From the NCBI GenBank assembly GCA_023426125.1, contig JAFABI010000063.1, forward strand, positions 161,437 to 225,436: a stretch of 64,000 bases of DNA, written 5' to 3'. This document shows positions 25,017-34,019 of the stretch, piece after piece; positions within the stretch are counted from its first letter, which is position 1; every line of letters begins with the position of its first letter. This DNA comes from Bacillota bacterium (lineage in GTDB: Bacteria; Bacillota; Clostridia; Acetivibrionales; DTU013). The translations under genes and the position numbers were made by a program. Below the pieces are notes generated by a model, which did not search any database, had not been told where the DNA came from, and worked only from the letters and a program-made list of their open reading frames with translations.

Positions 25017-26783
25017 TTATGATTGGAATAGGGTTTCGAGTTCTTCCTCGGAAAGAAGCTCATAATCGCTGTCCTTGTTTAAGGCCACGGCCTGCCAATC
25101 CAGCGCATATTCCGTACCGCCGTGCCGGAAGGGTTTGCCGCTGCCGTCAACAGTCAGCTTTACGTTGGGGTGTTTGAGAATATCAAATTTGTCATCCTGA
25201 ATAGGACGTTCCCCGCGGATAAACAAAAGGGCGTAACGGTTATCCAGCATCCGCACCTCGTCCGGGGTCAGAAGCTCTCGCCCCGAAAGCTGATAATTGG
25301 TGGAATAGCTGCCGTTTCGCCCTTTGCTCTGTCCGTAGGTATTCATGTCTATGGTTTCCTTGCCTAAAAGCTCGGACACATACTTGTGCGTTGATTGCTC
25401 GTTGCCGCCCAGGTAAAGGAATTCGTCGCAGTTGCCCACAATGGATTCCCACGAATCCTTGAACAAGGCTTTGAGAGCCGCCAAATTTTGCAGGATAATC
25501 GAAACCGAAACCAGCCTTGACCTCATGACGCTGACCAGTTTGTCGAATTCTTCCGGTAGTGCGACGTTAGAAAATTCATCCATTACAAAATGGACAGGAA
25601 CCGGCAACCTGCCTCCATAGGTGTAGTCAGCCATGTAAAATAGCTCTTGGAATAGCTGGGTATAGAGCATCCCGACAATGAAGTTGAAGCTGCTGTCATT
25701 GTCGGGGATCACCGCAAACAGGGCGGTCTTTTTCTCCCCGATGGAGGGCAGCTCCATTTCATCCGCCGACGTGATTCCGGCGATGGTAGACAAATTGAAT
25801 TTTTCCAGACGGACGCCCAGGCTGATTAAAATGGATTTGGCGGTTTTACCCGCCGCCAGCTTGAAGATGTTATATTGCTTGACTGCCAGATGCTCTGGTT
25901 CCCGCATGGCAAGGCGCTCAAACAGCTCGTCCAGAGGGCTTTGGTAGGTTTCGTCATCCTCCCGCACCTCGGCGGCGGCGATCATTTCCATGACCATCGG
26001 GAAATTCTGCTCATTTTTCGGCGCTTCGTAAAGCAAATAGAGAATAAGCGCCTCCAAAAGCGCTGTTTCAGAACGCTCCCAGAACGGGTCATTGGTATTG
26101 CTCCCTTTGGGCGTGGTATTGCGGATCAGGTTAGTAACGAGCTTCAGCACGTCCTTATCATCTTTGAGATAGGCGAAGGGATTGTAGCAGTGGGACAGGT
26201 GCATGTTGATTAAGTCCAGCACCTTTATTTCGTAGCCCTTTGCTTTGAGCAGATTTCCGGTATCTCTTAAAATTTCCCCTTTTGAGTCGAGGACGACAAA
26301 GGAGGTGTAGTCGGCCTGCATGATGTTAGGTTTGGCATAAAACCTCGTTTTTCCGGAGCCGGAGCCGCCCACCACCATGACATTCAAATTTCGTTTGTGC
26401 TTTCGCCCGTCCAGGCCGATGCGGACGTTTTGGGTCAGGATTTTGTTTTTCTGCGGGTCTTTATCCCGGTATTTCTTACAGACAGCCGCAGCGCTGCCCC
26501 AACGGGCGCTGCCGTGTTCTTCCCTGTGCCGGTAGTTGCGTTTAGTGGAAAGATAAATCCCGATACCCATGCCGTAAGCGGCGACAAAGAGCAGGATGCA
26601 CTTGGGGGTATTGTCCACCCATTGGATGTGAAACGGGTCGTTCATCGCCGCCGTGAGGTTGGCAAGGATTTCAGGAAGTCCTCCGGCAAGGGACGGGGCG
26701 GTCAGTAAGGCCGCCCACACCACCGGAATTAGAAAAACCGCAAAGAGTATCAGGTTACTCCTTGCGGTTTCATCGCGTTTCAT
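25017..26783 (-). CDS. virD4: VirD4-type coupling protein
   Basis: A 588-residue T4CP with two N-terminal membrane helices (about 10-35 and 60-80). Walker A is GGSGSGKTRFYAKPN near 136-150 and Walker B VHFVMDEFSNV near 399. It links the relaxase-DNA complex to the secretion channel and pumps DNA. Start overlaps the small upstream gene by 14 bp. Confidence 0.93.
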   Translation of the reverse strand: MKRDETARSNLILFAVFLIPVVWAALLTAPSLAGGLPEILANLTAAMNDPFHIQWVDNTPKCILLFVAAYGMGIGIYLSTKRNYRHREEHGSARWGSAAAVCKKYRDKDPQKNKILTQNVRIGLDGRKHKRNLNVMVVGGSGSGKTRFYAKPNIMQADYTSFVVLDSKGEILRDTGNLLKAKGYEIKVLDLINMHLSHCYNPFAYLKDDKDVLKLVTNLIRNTTPKGSNTNDPFWERSETALLEALILYLLYEAPKNEQNFPMVMEMIAAAEVREDDETYQSPLDELFERLAMREPEHLAVKQYNIFKLAAGKTAKSILISLGVRLEKFNLSTIAGITSADEMELPSIGEKKTALFAVIPDNDSSFNFIVGMLYTQLFQELFYMADYTYGGRLPVPVHFVMDEFSNVALPEEFDKLVSVMRSRLVSVSIILQNLAALKALFKDSWESIVGNCDEFLYLGGNEQSTHKYVSELLGKETIDMNTYGQSKGRNGSYSTNYQLSGRELLTPDEVRMLDNRYALLFIRGERPIQDDKFDILKHPNVKLTVDGSGKPFRHGGTEYALDWQAVALNKDSDYELLSEEELETLFQS

Positions 26784-26961
26784 CCTGGCTCCTCCGCTTC
26801 TGTTTTTTGGTTGGGGCGTCTATGGTTTTCAGAAGCAGGTCGTCCACGGCGTCGGTGGGGCGCTGTTCTTCAATCAGGTCATTTCTCAGTTCGTTGAGGG
26901 CGTTCACCATGACGCCATACTCGTATCCGTCAAGGGTGATTACCCGTTTTTCCTCCTTCAT
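26770..26961 (-). CDS. Small element protein upstream of virD4
   Basis: A 63-residue soluble protein (MKEEKRVITLDGYEYGVMVNALNE...), strongly helical in the middle, with a basic C terminus. AGGAGG precedes the ATG and the gene overlaps virD4. Function unknown; conserved position suggests a transfer-related or regulatory role. Confidence 0.65.
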   Translation of the reverse strand: MKEEKRVITLDGYEYGVMVNALNELRNDLIEEQRPTDAVDDLLLKTIDAPTKKQKRRSQDETR

Positions 26962-26976
26962 GGCAGATTCCTCCTG

Positions 26977-27879
26977 TCATCGTTCCGGCTCCTGCCGTTT
27001 TTGCTGCCGTTGCTGGTTAAGCATCCGATTCATGCGGCCGGAAATTTCTCCTACGGCCTCCTTGATGACGGTCAGTTCGGCGCGGATCTCCTGCGGTTCC
27101 AGAGCGGACAATTCCTGATGAGCGCCTTCAAAGTGGTAAAACCCGCCCGTTTCCACGCCGTATTGCCTGCAAAGCATGTACGACGCGCAATAGGCGTGAA
27201 AACCATGCTCGACGCGGTTGTAGCTTCCGTCGCCCTTGTCTATTTCCGCATGGGCAAGCTCCTGGGAAAGAGCACGGAAGATACTGCCCGCGTCCATGCC
27301 ACGCCGGACTTCGATTTCCCGCGTGTCCGGCTGGTACAGGGCGTTTACACCGCTTGGCAGGGTTTCGCTTATACGGATGGGCACAGGCGCGTGATCCATC
27401 AGCGCCTTGAGGCGGGTGCGTTCGTCGGGATAGGAGGGGGTTTCCCGCTTGCGGCTGTTCCCTGTCTGAGCGATGTCAAACATCTTTTTGGGGTTGTAGC
27501 TGATGCCGGTGGTTCCGTCCTCCCGCTGGTACTCGTCGCCCGGCTCCAGGATGTAAAAGCCGGATTCCTTTTTACGGATGTATGCGCCTTGCTCCTTCCA
27601 TGTGTCGAAGTCCTTGATGACGGTGGCATTGGGTTTTTGTGCAAGGATTAAAAGGGCGTTGGAAACGCTGTAACGGTCAAAACGGCTCTGCACATCCAGA
27701 TAACCCTGAAACTTCGCGCCGTCCTGGGATACGGCTGCCGCCGCGTCATCGATCATGCCGTAGACCATTTCCCGCTGCTCCTGCTTTTGCTGCGCCCATG
27801 CCTCCTTGTCAAAGGGCTGGTCGTTTTTGGGGGCGGGCTGTTCATTTTCCTGCCGGAAAAGATCATCAAAATTACTCAT
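26977..27879 (-). CDS. ArdC-like protein with altered zincin motif
   Basis: A 300-residue protein. The region about 55-130 (NALLILAQKPNATVI...) resembles the ArdC N-terminal single-strand DNA-binding domain. A metallopeptidase-like helix follows, where the expected HELAH appears as QELAHAE, so the first zinc histidine is missing. ArdC proteins protect incoming DNA during conjugation. Loss of the histidine suggests a non-catalytic role. It ends in QEPER. Confidence 0.7.
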   Translation of the reverse strand: MSNFDDLFRQENEQPAPKNDQPFDKEAWAQQKQEQREMVYGMIDDAAAAVSQDGAKFQGYLDVQSRFDRYSVSNALLILAQKPNATVIKDFDTWKEQGAYIRKKESGFYILEPGDEYQREDGTTGISYNPKKMFDIAQTGNSRKRETPSYPDERTRLKALMDHAPVPIRISETLPSGVNALYQPDTREIEVRRGMDAGSIFRALSQELAHAEIDKGDGSYNRVEHGFHAYCASYMLCRQYGVETGGFYHFEGAHQELSALEPQEIRAELTVIKEAVGEISGRMNRMLNQQRQQKRQEPER

Positions 27880-27885
27880 AGGGGT

Positions 27886-28701
27886 TTACCTCTCTTTCGG
27901 TTTTTTAGATTTGGCCTTTGTTTTCGGCCTGTTGGATTTGGCAGGTGTTTTATTGGCTTTGGATTGCTCTTTGGTCGGTTCGCGCCTGGGTTCCGCTTGC
28001 TCCTTTTGCGCCTCCCGGATTTCCTTCAGCTCCTGACGGACGGATTTCCGTTCCGGCTCACTCGTACCCTCGGCGGATTTCCCGCTGCGCTCGGAGGTAG
28101 GCTCGGACGGAAGGGGTTTCTCCGTCTTCGCCGTTGTGGGGTTTGGATTGTCGGTTTGCTCCTTGACCGGCTCCGGCTGATTTGGCTGTGCCATAAGCTC
28201 ATCCAGAAAATCGTCCGCGCTTTTTTCGGCGGGCGTTCCTTTTTCGGCGGGGTCTTTTTCATCTGGCGTTTTTTCGGCTTGCTTGACGGCTCTGGATTTC
28301 TGGATTTCGCTCTTGATACTTGCGGTATCCACCGTCGCCAGCTTGAAGCGTTCCACAATGCGGTTGATTTTGGAAGCGTCCTCGGCCCGAACCATAATGT
28401 CGCACATCCCGTCCAGGCTTTTTTTATCCCGCAGAGCGCAGTACAGAACGCCATAGCGTTTGGCTTCATGAGTAAACTGCTTTAAGTCCTCGTTTCTGAC
28501 CGCAAAGACTTTCAGCTCTTTGCCGCTGCGCAAAAGGCTTTCCAGGCGGGTTTTGCCCCTGGTCTTTTTTTGGTCTTTCAGCACGGCGTATAGATAGGTG
28601 GCAAGGTTTTTCGCGCCCTCGCCGGAGATTTTGGCAACCACCTCAATCCCTTTAAGGCTCATATTGACGATTTGATCCGCTGCGTCGGCTCCGCTGTTCA
28701 T
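27886..28701 (-). CDS. pcfB: PcfB-family conjugation accessory protein
   Basis: A 271-residue protein: a globular N-terminal PcfB (DUF3801) domain (about 1-130) followed by a long charged low-complexity tail rich in Lys, Glu and Pro. PcfB couples relaxosome and VirD4 in enterococcal plasmids. ATG at 28701 is 9 nt after AGGAGG. It overlaps the relaxase gene by 50 bp. Ends in KPKER. Confidence 0.8.
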   Translation of the reverse strand: MNSGADAADQIVNMSLKGIEVVAKISGEGAKNLATYLYAVLKDQKKTRGKTRLESLLRSGKELKVFAVRNEDLKQFTHEAKRYGVLYCALRDKKSLDGMCDIMVRAEDASKINRIVERFKLATVDTASIKSEIQKSRAVKQAEKTPDEKDPAEKGTPAEKSADDFLDELMAQPNQPEPVKEQTDNPNPTTAKTEKPLPSEPTSERSGKSAEGTSEPERKSVRQELKEIREAQKEQAEPRREPTKEQSKANKTPAKSNRPKTKAKSKKPKER

Positions 28702-30043
28702 AGGTCTTTTCCTCCTTTCGTTGCTCAATTTCCTCCTGCCTGATCCGGGACAGCTTTTCCTGCATCTCCCCGGAACGGGAGAGGATACCCGTACAGAGAT
28801 TCACCTCCTTTTGAATCAGGGAGAGCTTTGGGGAAAGCTCTTTGATTTGCTCCTTGTAAGCCGATACCTGTTCCTCGTCTTTGCATCGGCGTATCCGGTT
28901 GTAAAGGGATTTTCGGTCGGCGTACAGGGCGCTCATTTCCTTCTTTACGGTGGATTGGTATGTCAAAAGCTGCTCCTTGCTTGAAATACGGTGAGCGCAG
29001 AGCAGCTTAGTCTGCGCGGTGATTTCCTCCAAATGCCGGAGATCTTCGCGCAATAAAAAATGCGTCCGTTTGCTGGACGCACGTTTGCGGGGCAGAATTC
29101 CCATCTTATATAGGTAGTGGAAGTAGAGGGCCTGCAGGCCGGTCATCTTTTTAGTTGTCTGTACAGAACCTTTCAGGGCATAGCGTTTTCGTTTCGGTGC
29201 CGGCAAGGGCGGCGGGCGTTTCGGATTCCGGTTTTGCAGGATGCGCTGCTTTATGGCTTCCTCAGCGTAATCATCCCCCAGGGTTTTCAATCTGACAAAA
29301 CGCTCTTTTCCCGGAGGGCGAACCGCGATATATTTCACGCCGGTTTTCACCTCGTAGCCCTGTCCCCGAAGGGCAGCAATAAACTGGGTAAAGGTCATGG
29401 ACGCGGCAATGGCTTTATCCACATCCTCACGGATTAAGCCCCGCCAGGTGGGTTTGCCTTCCTGCTCGGCTTTCCATTCGGCATAGTGTTTACCTTTGCC
29501 CCGCTTCGGGTTTTCAATGACGGACAGGGAGTATTCACGGCATAGCCGGTCGGAGGCTTGGCGCATGAGGGCATAGGTGGCGTTGTTGTCGTAATACCGC
29601 TTGCCATCCGTGAAGGACACGGAATTGAGGACAAAATGGTTATGAAGATGCTGCTTGTCAAGGTGAGTGGAAACTACTACTTCAAAGCGTTCGCCCCATA
29701 ATTCTTTTGCCAGCTTCACGCCGATGGCATGAGCGGTTTCAGGGGTAGCCTCTCCCGGTGCAAAGGCTTGGTAGCCGTGAAAGGCCAGAATGCCGTCCGT
29801 TTTTTGAAATTGGAGCTTAGTCCGGCCCATTTGCTCACAGGCAGTATCAATGTCGCAGTTGATTCCGGTCACATAGAATTGCTTTTCGGTCTTGGCGTCC
29901 TGCTGAGTATAGTCCAGCAGATTCCGCAAGCCCTGAAAGTCGGGACTGGAAAAATCAAGGTTCTCTGTCTTCTGGGGGTTGGTGGCGTAGTCGATCACCC
30001 GGTCAAGGCGGTCAGTTACGTCCCATATCGCTGTGGTTGCCAT
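28652..30043 (-). CDS. MobP/VirD2-type relaxase
   Basis: A 463-residue DNA-nicking and strand-transfer enzyme. The three-histidine metal motif is HLDKQHLHNHFVLN (H127, H132, H134, H136 region) and the likely catalytic tyrosines are in the N-terminal third. The C-terminal half is basic and coiled-coil. With MobC and the hairpin cluster at 30820-30901 it should form the relaxosome. Confidence 0.92.
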   Translation of the reverse strand: MATTAIWDVTDRLDRVIDYATNPQKTENLDFSSPDFQGLRNLLDYTQQDAKTEKQFYVTGINCDIDTACEQMGRTKLQFQKTDGILAFHGYQAFAPGEATPETAHAIGVKLAKELWGERFEVVVSTHLDKQHLHNHFVLNSVSFTDGKRYYDNNATYALMRQASDRLCREYSLSVIENPKRGKGKHYAEWKAEQEGKPTWRGLIREDVDKAIAASMTFTQFIAALRGQGYEVKTGVKYIAVRPPGKERFVRLKTLGDDYAEEAIKQRILQNRNPKRPPPLPAPKRKRYALKGSVQTTKKMTGLQALYFHYLYKMGILPRKRASSKRTHFLLREDLRHLEEITAQTKLLCAHRISSKEQLLTYQSTVKKEMSALYADRKSLYNRIRRCKDEEQVSAYKEQIKELSPKLSLIQKEVNLCTGILSRSGEMQEKLSRIRQEEIEQRKEEKTYEQRSRRSGSNRQYEP

Positions 30044-30046
30044 AGA

Positions 30047-30391
30047 TCATCGCTCCGGTTCCCTGTGTTTTCTTATCATAGGGTAATTCCCACGGCCGTC
30101 TTGCCTATCACATTCTTCCGCCACGATAACCCCAAGCACATTTTCCGCATACCCTAAGTCCTGCTGATAATTGTCACTTATAATCTCCAGGGGGTTTTGA
30201 AACAGCAGCAGATAGTCCCGTTCTTCCGGTGTATAGCTGTGGCTTTTCGTCATATATTGATGAACCTGCGTATAGGCGGTGATTTCCTTCGCTTTTTCAA
30301 AGACGGATTGGCTGTCCAGTTTGAGCATACTTGCCTTGAAGTCCTCAAAATTTTTGTCGATACGGCTTTTTAATTTTATTTCCTTATCCAT
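30047..30391 (-). CDS. DUF3848-like protein
   Basis: A 114-residue soluble helical protein located between mobC and the relaxase, overlapping mobC by 8 bp and ending 3 bp before the relaxase ATG. The last codons (CCGGAGCGA) can serve as the relaxase ribosome site. It ends in HREPER. Families like this are linked to conjugative elements but have no known role. Confidence 0.65.
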   Translation of the reverse strand: MDKEIKLKSRIDKNFEDFKASMLKLDSQSVFEKAKEITAYTQVHQYMTKSHSYTPEERDYLLLFQNPLEIISDNYQQDLGYAENVLGVIVAEECDRQDGRGNYPMIRKHREPER

Positions 30392-30722
30392 TTTCTTTTC
30401 TCCTTTCCGGGGCTGTGACCGCCGCTATAATATCCTGTACCGTCTTTCTAAGCCGGTTGGCCTCATACTGAAATACCGTTGTATCAATAAGCCCAGTGGC
30501 ATTGGCCTTTGCCGCGATCTGGTTCAAGTTGCCGCCGATGGCGTGAAGCTCCCGCGTCATAGCAAAGTAATCGGGAGGAGGCAGTTCTTTAGGTACATAG
30601 CCATTGATAAGAGAACGAATAAATGCTTCCTGTGAAAGTCCTGATTTTTTTACCCGCTTGGCAAGGTTCTGTTGTTCCTGGGCATTGAGCCGGACAAGGA
30701 TCGGAATTCCCCGTTTTCTCAT
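30384..30722 (-). CDS. mobC: MobC-type relaxosome protein
   Basis: A 112-residue protein with an N-terminal ribbon-helix-helix-like segment (IPILVRLNAQEQQNLAKRV) and the MobC core REL HAIGGNLNQIAAKAN near 59-75. It helps the relaxase open DNA at oriT, which appears to lie directly upstream. Confidence 0.88.
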   Translation of the reverse strand: MRKRGIPILVRLNAQEQQNLAKRVKKSGLSQEAFIRSLINGYVPKELPPPDYFAMTRELHAIGGNLNQIAAKANATGLIDTTVFQYEANRLRKTVQDIIAAVTAPERRKENG

Positions 30723-30819
30723 CGTTCAGGCTCCTTTCGTGCGGGGCGCAATAGCGCAGCGTCCTTCATAATGAACACCTCGATTCTTGAATTAAAATAG
30801 GAGTGAAACGTAAGGGGTA

Positions 30820-30901
30820 TTAGGGGCAGAAGCCCCTAACAAGCGAATTTGGATAGCCAAATTCAGTGCTTGCTGCAACACAAGACAATGGTCTTGTGTT
30901 G
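30820..30901. other. oriT: Probable oriT with three hairpins
   Basis: Three perfect inverted repeats lie within 82 bp: TTAGGGGC/GCCCCTAA (30820-30827 with 30832-30839), GAATTTGG/CCAAATTC (30845-30852 with 30857-30864) and CAACACAAGAC/GTCTTGTGTTG (30876-30886 with 30891-30901). They sit about 100 bp upstream of mobC. Hairpin clusters next to mobC and relaxase genes are typical of transfer origins. The nick site is not identified; the unpaired stretch between the second and third repeats is a candidate. Confidence 0.6.
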
Positions 30902-30958
30902 AAAGAGCGGTTACAGTTGTTCTCAGAAATAACCAGCCGAAAAAGAAAGAGCAGGAGG

Positions 30959-31171
30959 TTATCGCTCCTGCCCACGGTACTTTTGCGCTTTGTTTTGAGC
31001 ATCCATTTCTTTTTCCCGTGTGATAAAATCCACGCCAGTAAAATGATCTGCATCGAGAATGTAATCTTCGTTTTTGTATGATACTATCGCCTCGGCCTGT
31101 TCCGCGTTTTTCGCTTTGATTTCGATGGTCATGCAGAGAGTTTCATTGATTTCCACCTGATAGGTTTTCAT
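30959..31171 (-). CDS. DpnD/PcfM-family small protein
   Basis: A 70-residue protein with the pattern MKTYQVEINETLCMTIEIKA, an adjacent beta-hairpin and a NAEQAEAIV helix, typical of the DpnD/PcfM family. Function unknown; common beside mobilisation genes. ATG at 31171 gives the canonical N terminus. Ends in RGQER. Confidence 0.72.
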   Translation of the reverse strand: MKTYQVEINETLCMTIEIKAKNAEQAEAIVSYKNEDYILDADHFTGVDFITREKEMDAQNKAQKYRGQER

Positions 31172-31205
31172 ATGGACAAATCGTCCTTTCTTGTTTTCGG
31201 GCAAA

Positions 31206-31234
31206 AGAAAAAGGCGCTGATTTCTCAACGCCTT
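31206..31234 (-). terminator. Intrinsic terminator
   Basis: AAGGCG/CGCCTT (31211-31216 with 31229-31234) with A residues on the left gives a minus-strand U-rich tail. It follows the small zinc-ribbon gene and precedes the DpnD/PcfM gene. Confidence 0.6.
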
Positions 31235-31279
31235 AACCAGGTTCCTATTTCGCTTATAATCTCACCGATAAATCGGAAT

Positions 31280-31423
31280 TTACAAAATATTTAATATAGT
31301 CATTGTGGAAACTGTTTCTGCGGTATTATCAGTATCCTCTGTTTCCACAAGGACAGCCCCACATATCGGGCATTTTAGTTCTTCGGTGTCAAACTCTTTT
31401 TTACATTTATCACAATTCTTCAT
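31280..31423 (-). CDS. Tiny zinc-ribbon protein
   Basis: A 47-residue protein starting MKNCDKCKKEFD, with C4 and C7 followed by a second pair in KCPICG (C18, C21): a four-cysteine zinc ribbon. AGAGGAG lies 8 nt upstream of the ATG. It sits beside an oxidoreductase cargo gene. No function can be assigned. Confidence 0.7.
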   Translation of the reverse strand: MKNCDKCKKEFDTEELKCPICGAVLVETEDTDNTAETVSTMTILNIL

Positions 31424-31457
31424 ATGGCGTACTCCTCTCTATAAATTCCTGTTTATT

Positions 31458-32417
31458 TCAAACAGTGATTACCACATTACCAGTTTTTTGTCCTGTTTCG
31501 ACATATCTGGAGGCTTCGACAATCTGCTCCAAGGGATACTTCCTGTCAATTACAGCTTTGTATTTTCCGGCTTCGATAAGCTTCTTGAAGAAAATTACAT
31601 CTTCCTTGCTGTCCTTGGGTATCAGAAATTTAACTTTTTTATTTTTTAAGATAGGGGTCAGCAGTGATAGAAAAATGTTTTGCGATAAGAACCCAAGTTC
31701 CGTTGAATAATAAATACCCCTTGGTTTCAGCAACCTTTTACAACGAGAAAATGAGCTTTTGCCTACAGCATCGATAACAACATCATATCGTTGATCATCT
31801 TCTGTAAAATCATCTTTTGTGTAATCTATCACTTTTTGAGCGCCAAGTGATTTTACCAATTCTATGTTTCTGGTATCGCATACCGCTGTGATTTCCGCGT
31901 CATAATATTTTGCCAGTTGCACACATGCGGAGCCAATAGAACCGGAAGCGCCATTTATCAATATCTTCCGTACTTTCTTAAAATCCATATCTCTGATGTA
32001 GGTCATCGCCAGCATCATTCCATCACAGACAGCGGCAGCTTCTTCATAGGACATATTAGCCGGTTTTGAAGTGATTGAGCCTTTTTCGGGTATGCATACG
32101 TACTCGGCGTGCGTTCCGAATTTTAGCGTATTTAACCCGAAAACCTGCTCACCCGGCTTAAATGCTTTAACATCTTTGCCGATTGCCTCAATCTCTCCAG
32201 ACATCTCGCTGCCTAAAATTTTTCTTTTTGGCCCGAAAAGTCCGCTGATGATTCTGACAATAAAATATTCCGGATTACGAAATCCGCAGTCTGTCCGATT
32301 AACGGTTGTCGCATGTATTTTTACAAGGACTTCGTTATCCTTGGGAGTCGGCTTTTCAACTTCCATCAGTTGAAGGACTTCCGGTGGACCATATCTTGTA
32401 TATATGATGGCTTTCAT
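31458..32417 (-). CDS. NAD(P)-dependent alcohol dehydrogenase (MDR family)
   Basis: A 319-residue quinone-oxidoreductase-like enzyme. The N-terminal GroES-like domain (MKAIIYTRYGPPEVLQL) is followed by a Rossmann domain with nucleotide motif NGASGSIGSACVQLA near 150-165. The catalytic zinc ligands are not evident, so it is probably a zinc-independent reductase. It is single-gene cargo between transfer genes. ATG at 32417 is preferred, because the upstream ATG lies directly on the AAAGGGG site. Confidence 0.8.
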   Translation of the reverse strand: MKAIIYTRYGPPEVLQLMEVEKPTPKDNEVLVKIHATTVNRTDCGFRNPEYFIVRIISGLFGPKRKILGSEMSGEIEAIGKDVKAFKPGEQVFGLNTLKFGTHAEYVCIPEKGSITSKPANMSYEEAAAVCDGMMLAMTYIRDMDFKKVRKILINGASGSIGSACVQLAKYYDAEITAVCDTRNIELVKSLGAQKVIDYTKDDFTEDDQRYDVVIDAVGKSSFSRCKRLLKPRGIYYSTELGFLSQNIFLSLLTPILKNKKVKFLIPKDSKEDVIFFKKLIEAGKYKAVIDRKYPLEQIVEASRYVETGQKTGNVVITV

Positions 32418-32573
32418 AGGCATCCCCTTTCATATCACGGCATGCAATTGATCATATTCTGCACTTCAAATTCCAGTTTATCTGCATATCCACTATATAT
32501 TATCATATTATCGTCAAGTAATTGTAAATTTTTAGTGTCTACCCACCTTATGATAATTTTAGTCGAAGTCCCG

Positions 32574-33530
32574 TTACAATCTTTCGATTTCCTGCGGACG
32601 CTGCAATCCCAATGAGATTTTCAAATAATCATTATAATCCTTTCCACGCTTTGGTGGTTCATTAAAAATTATGCGCGATGAATAAAGAAGGGTAGTTATG
32701 GTTTTTGTTGCCAGCCGCCCCGGTGTGTCGTTATCCAAATGCAGGGCAATTTCATTGATGTGCGGATAGTCCTTGAGATACTGCATAAGTGCAGCAGGTA
32801 GCGTACTTTCCTCGATATTTTTTTTCGGCTTGTAAATTCCCGCAAGGGACAGGCAATTATCCTTACTCCAGTCCCTGCTCGAAAGCAGCTCCAATGTTCC
32901 GTAGGATAATAAATCAATGGCGCATTCAAACAGATGGAGCCGATGGCTTTCCTCCCGTGCCGGGATAGAAAAGGAATAGTGCTTGTTGCTTCCATCGGCC
33001 TCCCCCAAAAACCGGATGCCGGTAGTTCCACGGAGGGCCGCATATTGGGGAACACTCTGTCGGTCAAAACCGATAAAGACTGCGTTATGGCGCTTGCGAC
33101 TTTCATACAGCCGCCCAGTCCGGATGCAATAATCAACCAAAGTATCGTGTATGCCGCGCCCGGTCAGATAGGCAATGACGCGTTCGCTGTTTTCGTTTTT
33201 TTCCGGTAAAAGCAATTTCCTTGGCTTGACGGGTTCCTGGGTCTTTGACGAAACAGGCGGCGCAATGGCCACCTGTCCGTCTATCTGAAGCACTGCTTCG
33301 GGGAATTCCATGCCCCGCACCTTGATGAGATAGTCCAGGGCAGAGCGCCCGCCGATGCCGCGTGACCACCAGTCCCATTTCCCATTGGATATTTTCAGGC
33401 TGTCATGGGTGCGTGTGGTATAGACATTGCCGGAAAAGCGTACCAACTCATGGGGTTCATAGTTTTTCAGATAGGTCAGCAGATCCATTCGCTTCACGCG
33501 CTTGATCTGCTCCGGTGTTACATAGGGCAT
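32574..33530 (-). CDS. DUF3991/TOPRIM domain protein
   Basis: A 318-residue primase-like protein of mobile elements. The N-terminal ~80 residues form the DUF3991-type domain (WDWWSRGIGGRSALDYLI) and the C-terminal half carries a TOPRIM-like nucleotide site (LFECAIDLLSY, then HLDNDTPGRLA, supplying acidic residues). Likely used in replication or processing of transferred DNA. AGAGGTG precedes the ATG. Confidence 0.78.
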   Translation of the reverse strand: MPYVTPEQIKRVKRMDLLTYLKNYEPHELVRFSGNVYTTRTHDSLKISNGKWDWWSRGIGGRSALDYLIKVRGMEFPEAVLQIDGQVAIAPPVSSKTQEPVKPRKLLLPEKNENSERVIAYLTGRGIHDTLVDYCIRTGRLYESRKRHNAVFIGFDRQSVPQYAALRGTTGIRFLGEADGSNKHYSFSIPAREESHRLHLFECAIDLLSYGTLELLSSRDWSKDNCLSLAGIYKPKKNIEESTLPAALMQYLKDYPHINEIALHLDNDTPGRLATKTITTLLYSSRIIFNEPPKRGKDYNDYLKISLGLQRPQEIERL

Positions 33531-33607
33531 AATTTATCACCTCTGAAAATGAAACAGCACCGGATATTTACCGATGCTGCTTCATGAGTTGTTTTGTTGG
33601 AGAATAT

Positions 33608-33955
33608 TCACAATGCACCAATTCTTTTCAAGTAGGCGATACAGTCCGCATGTCCCAGAAAATAGATTTGTATGCGTTCTATAGAATCTGCCTGTTCATT
33701 CACCCTTAAATATTCAATCAGTGCCTCATGCTCGTCTTTGTTCAATGATACGCCACCTTCACCGTCCACAGCTTTTTGTACAGATGGGTATTGCTGCTGT
33801 ATTTCTATTCGCCTGTAGTAGAGCTTGCTATACTCATCATTATTGCTATGAAGCAGATTATTAGCAATATCGTTGTCAATTTCTCCGAAGAAATCTTCCA
33901 CTCGTTGGACTAAATTGTTTAGAGTGAATTCCTGAGAATCCTTTGAATAACTCAT
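33608..33955 (-). CDS. Element protein of unknown function
   Basis: A 115-residue soluble helical protein. ATG at 33955 follows AGGAGG by 6 nt; the longer frame into the helicase gene is rejected. It lies between the helicase and TOPRIM genes in a position conserved for small accessory proteins. No motif recognised. Confidence 0.6.
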   Translation of the reverse strand: MSYSKDSQEFTLNNLVQRVEDFFGEIDNDIANNLLHSNNDEYSKLYYRRIEIQQQYPSVQKAVDGEGGVSLNKDEHEALIEYLRVNEQADSIERIQIYFLGHADCIAYLKRIGAL

Positions 33956-34019
33956 TGCACACCTCCTTTGCCTTAAATATAAATAAAAGAATGTTTTAAA
34001 GCAAAGGTGTAGACAATGC

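Noticed and set aside
26653..27651. 332-codon plus-strand frame
   Set aside because: Antisense of the ArdC-like and virD4 genes with no ribosome site.
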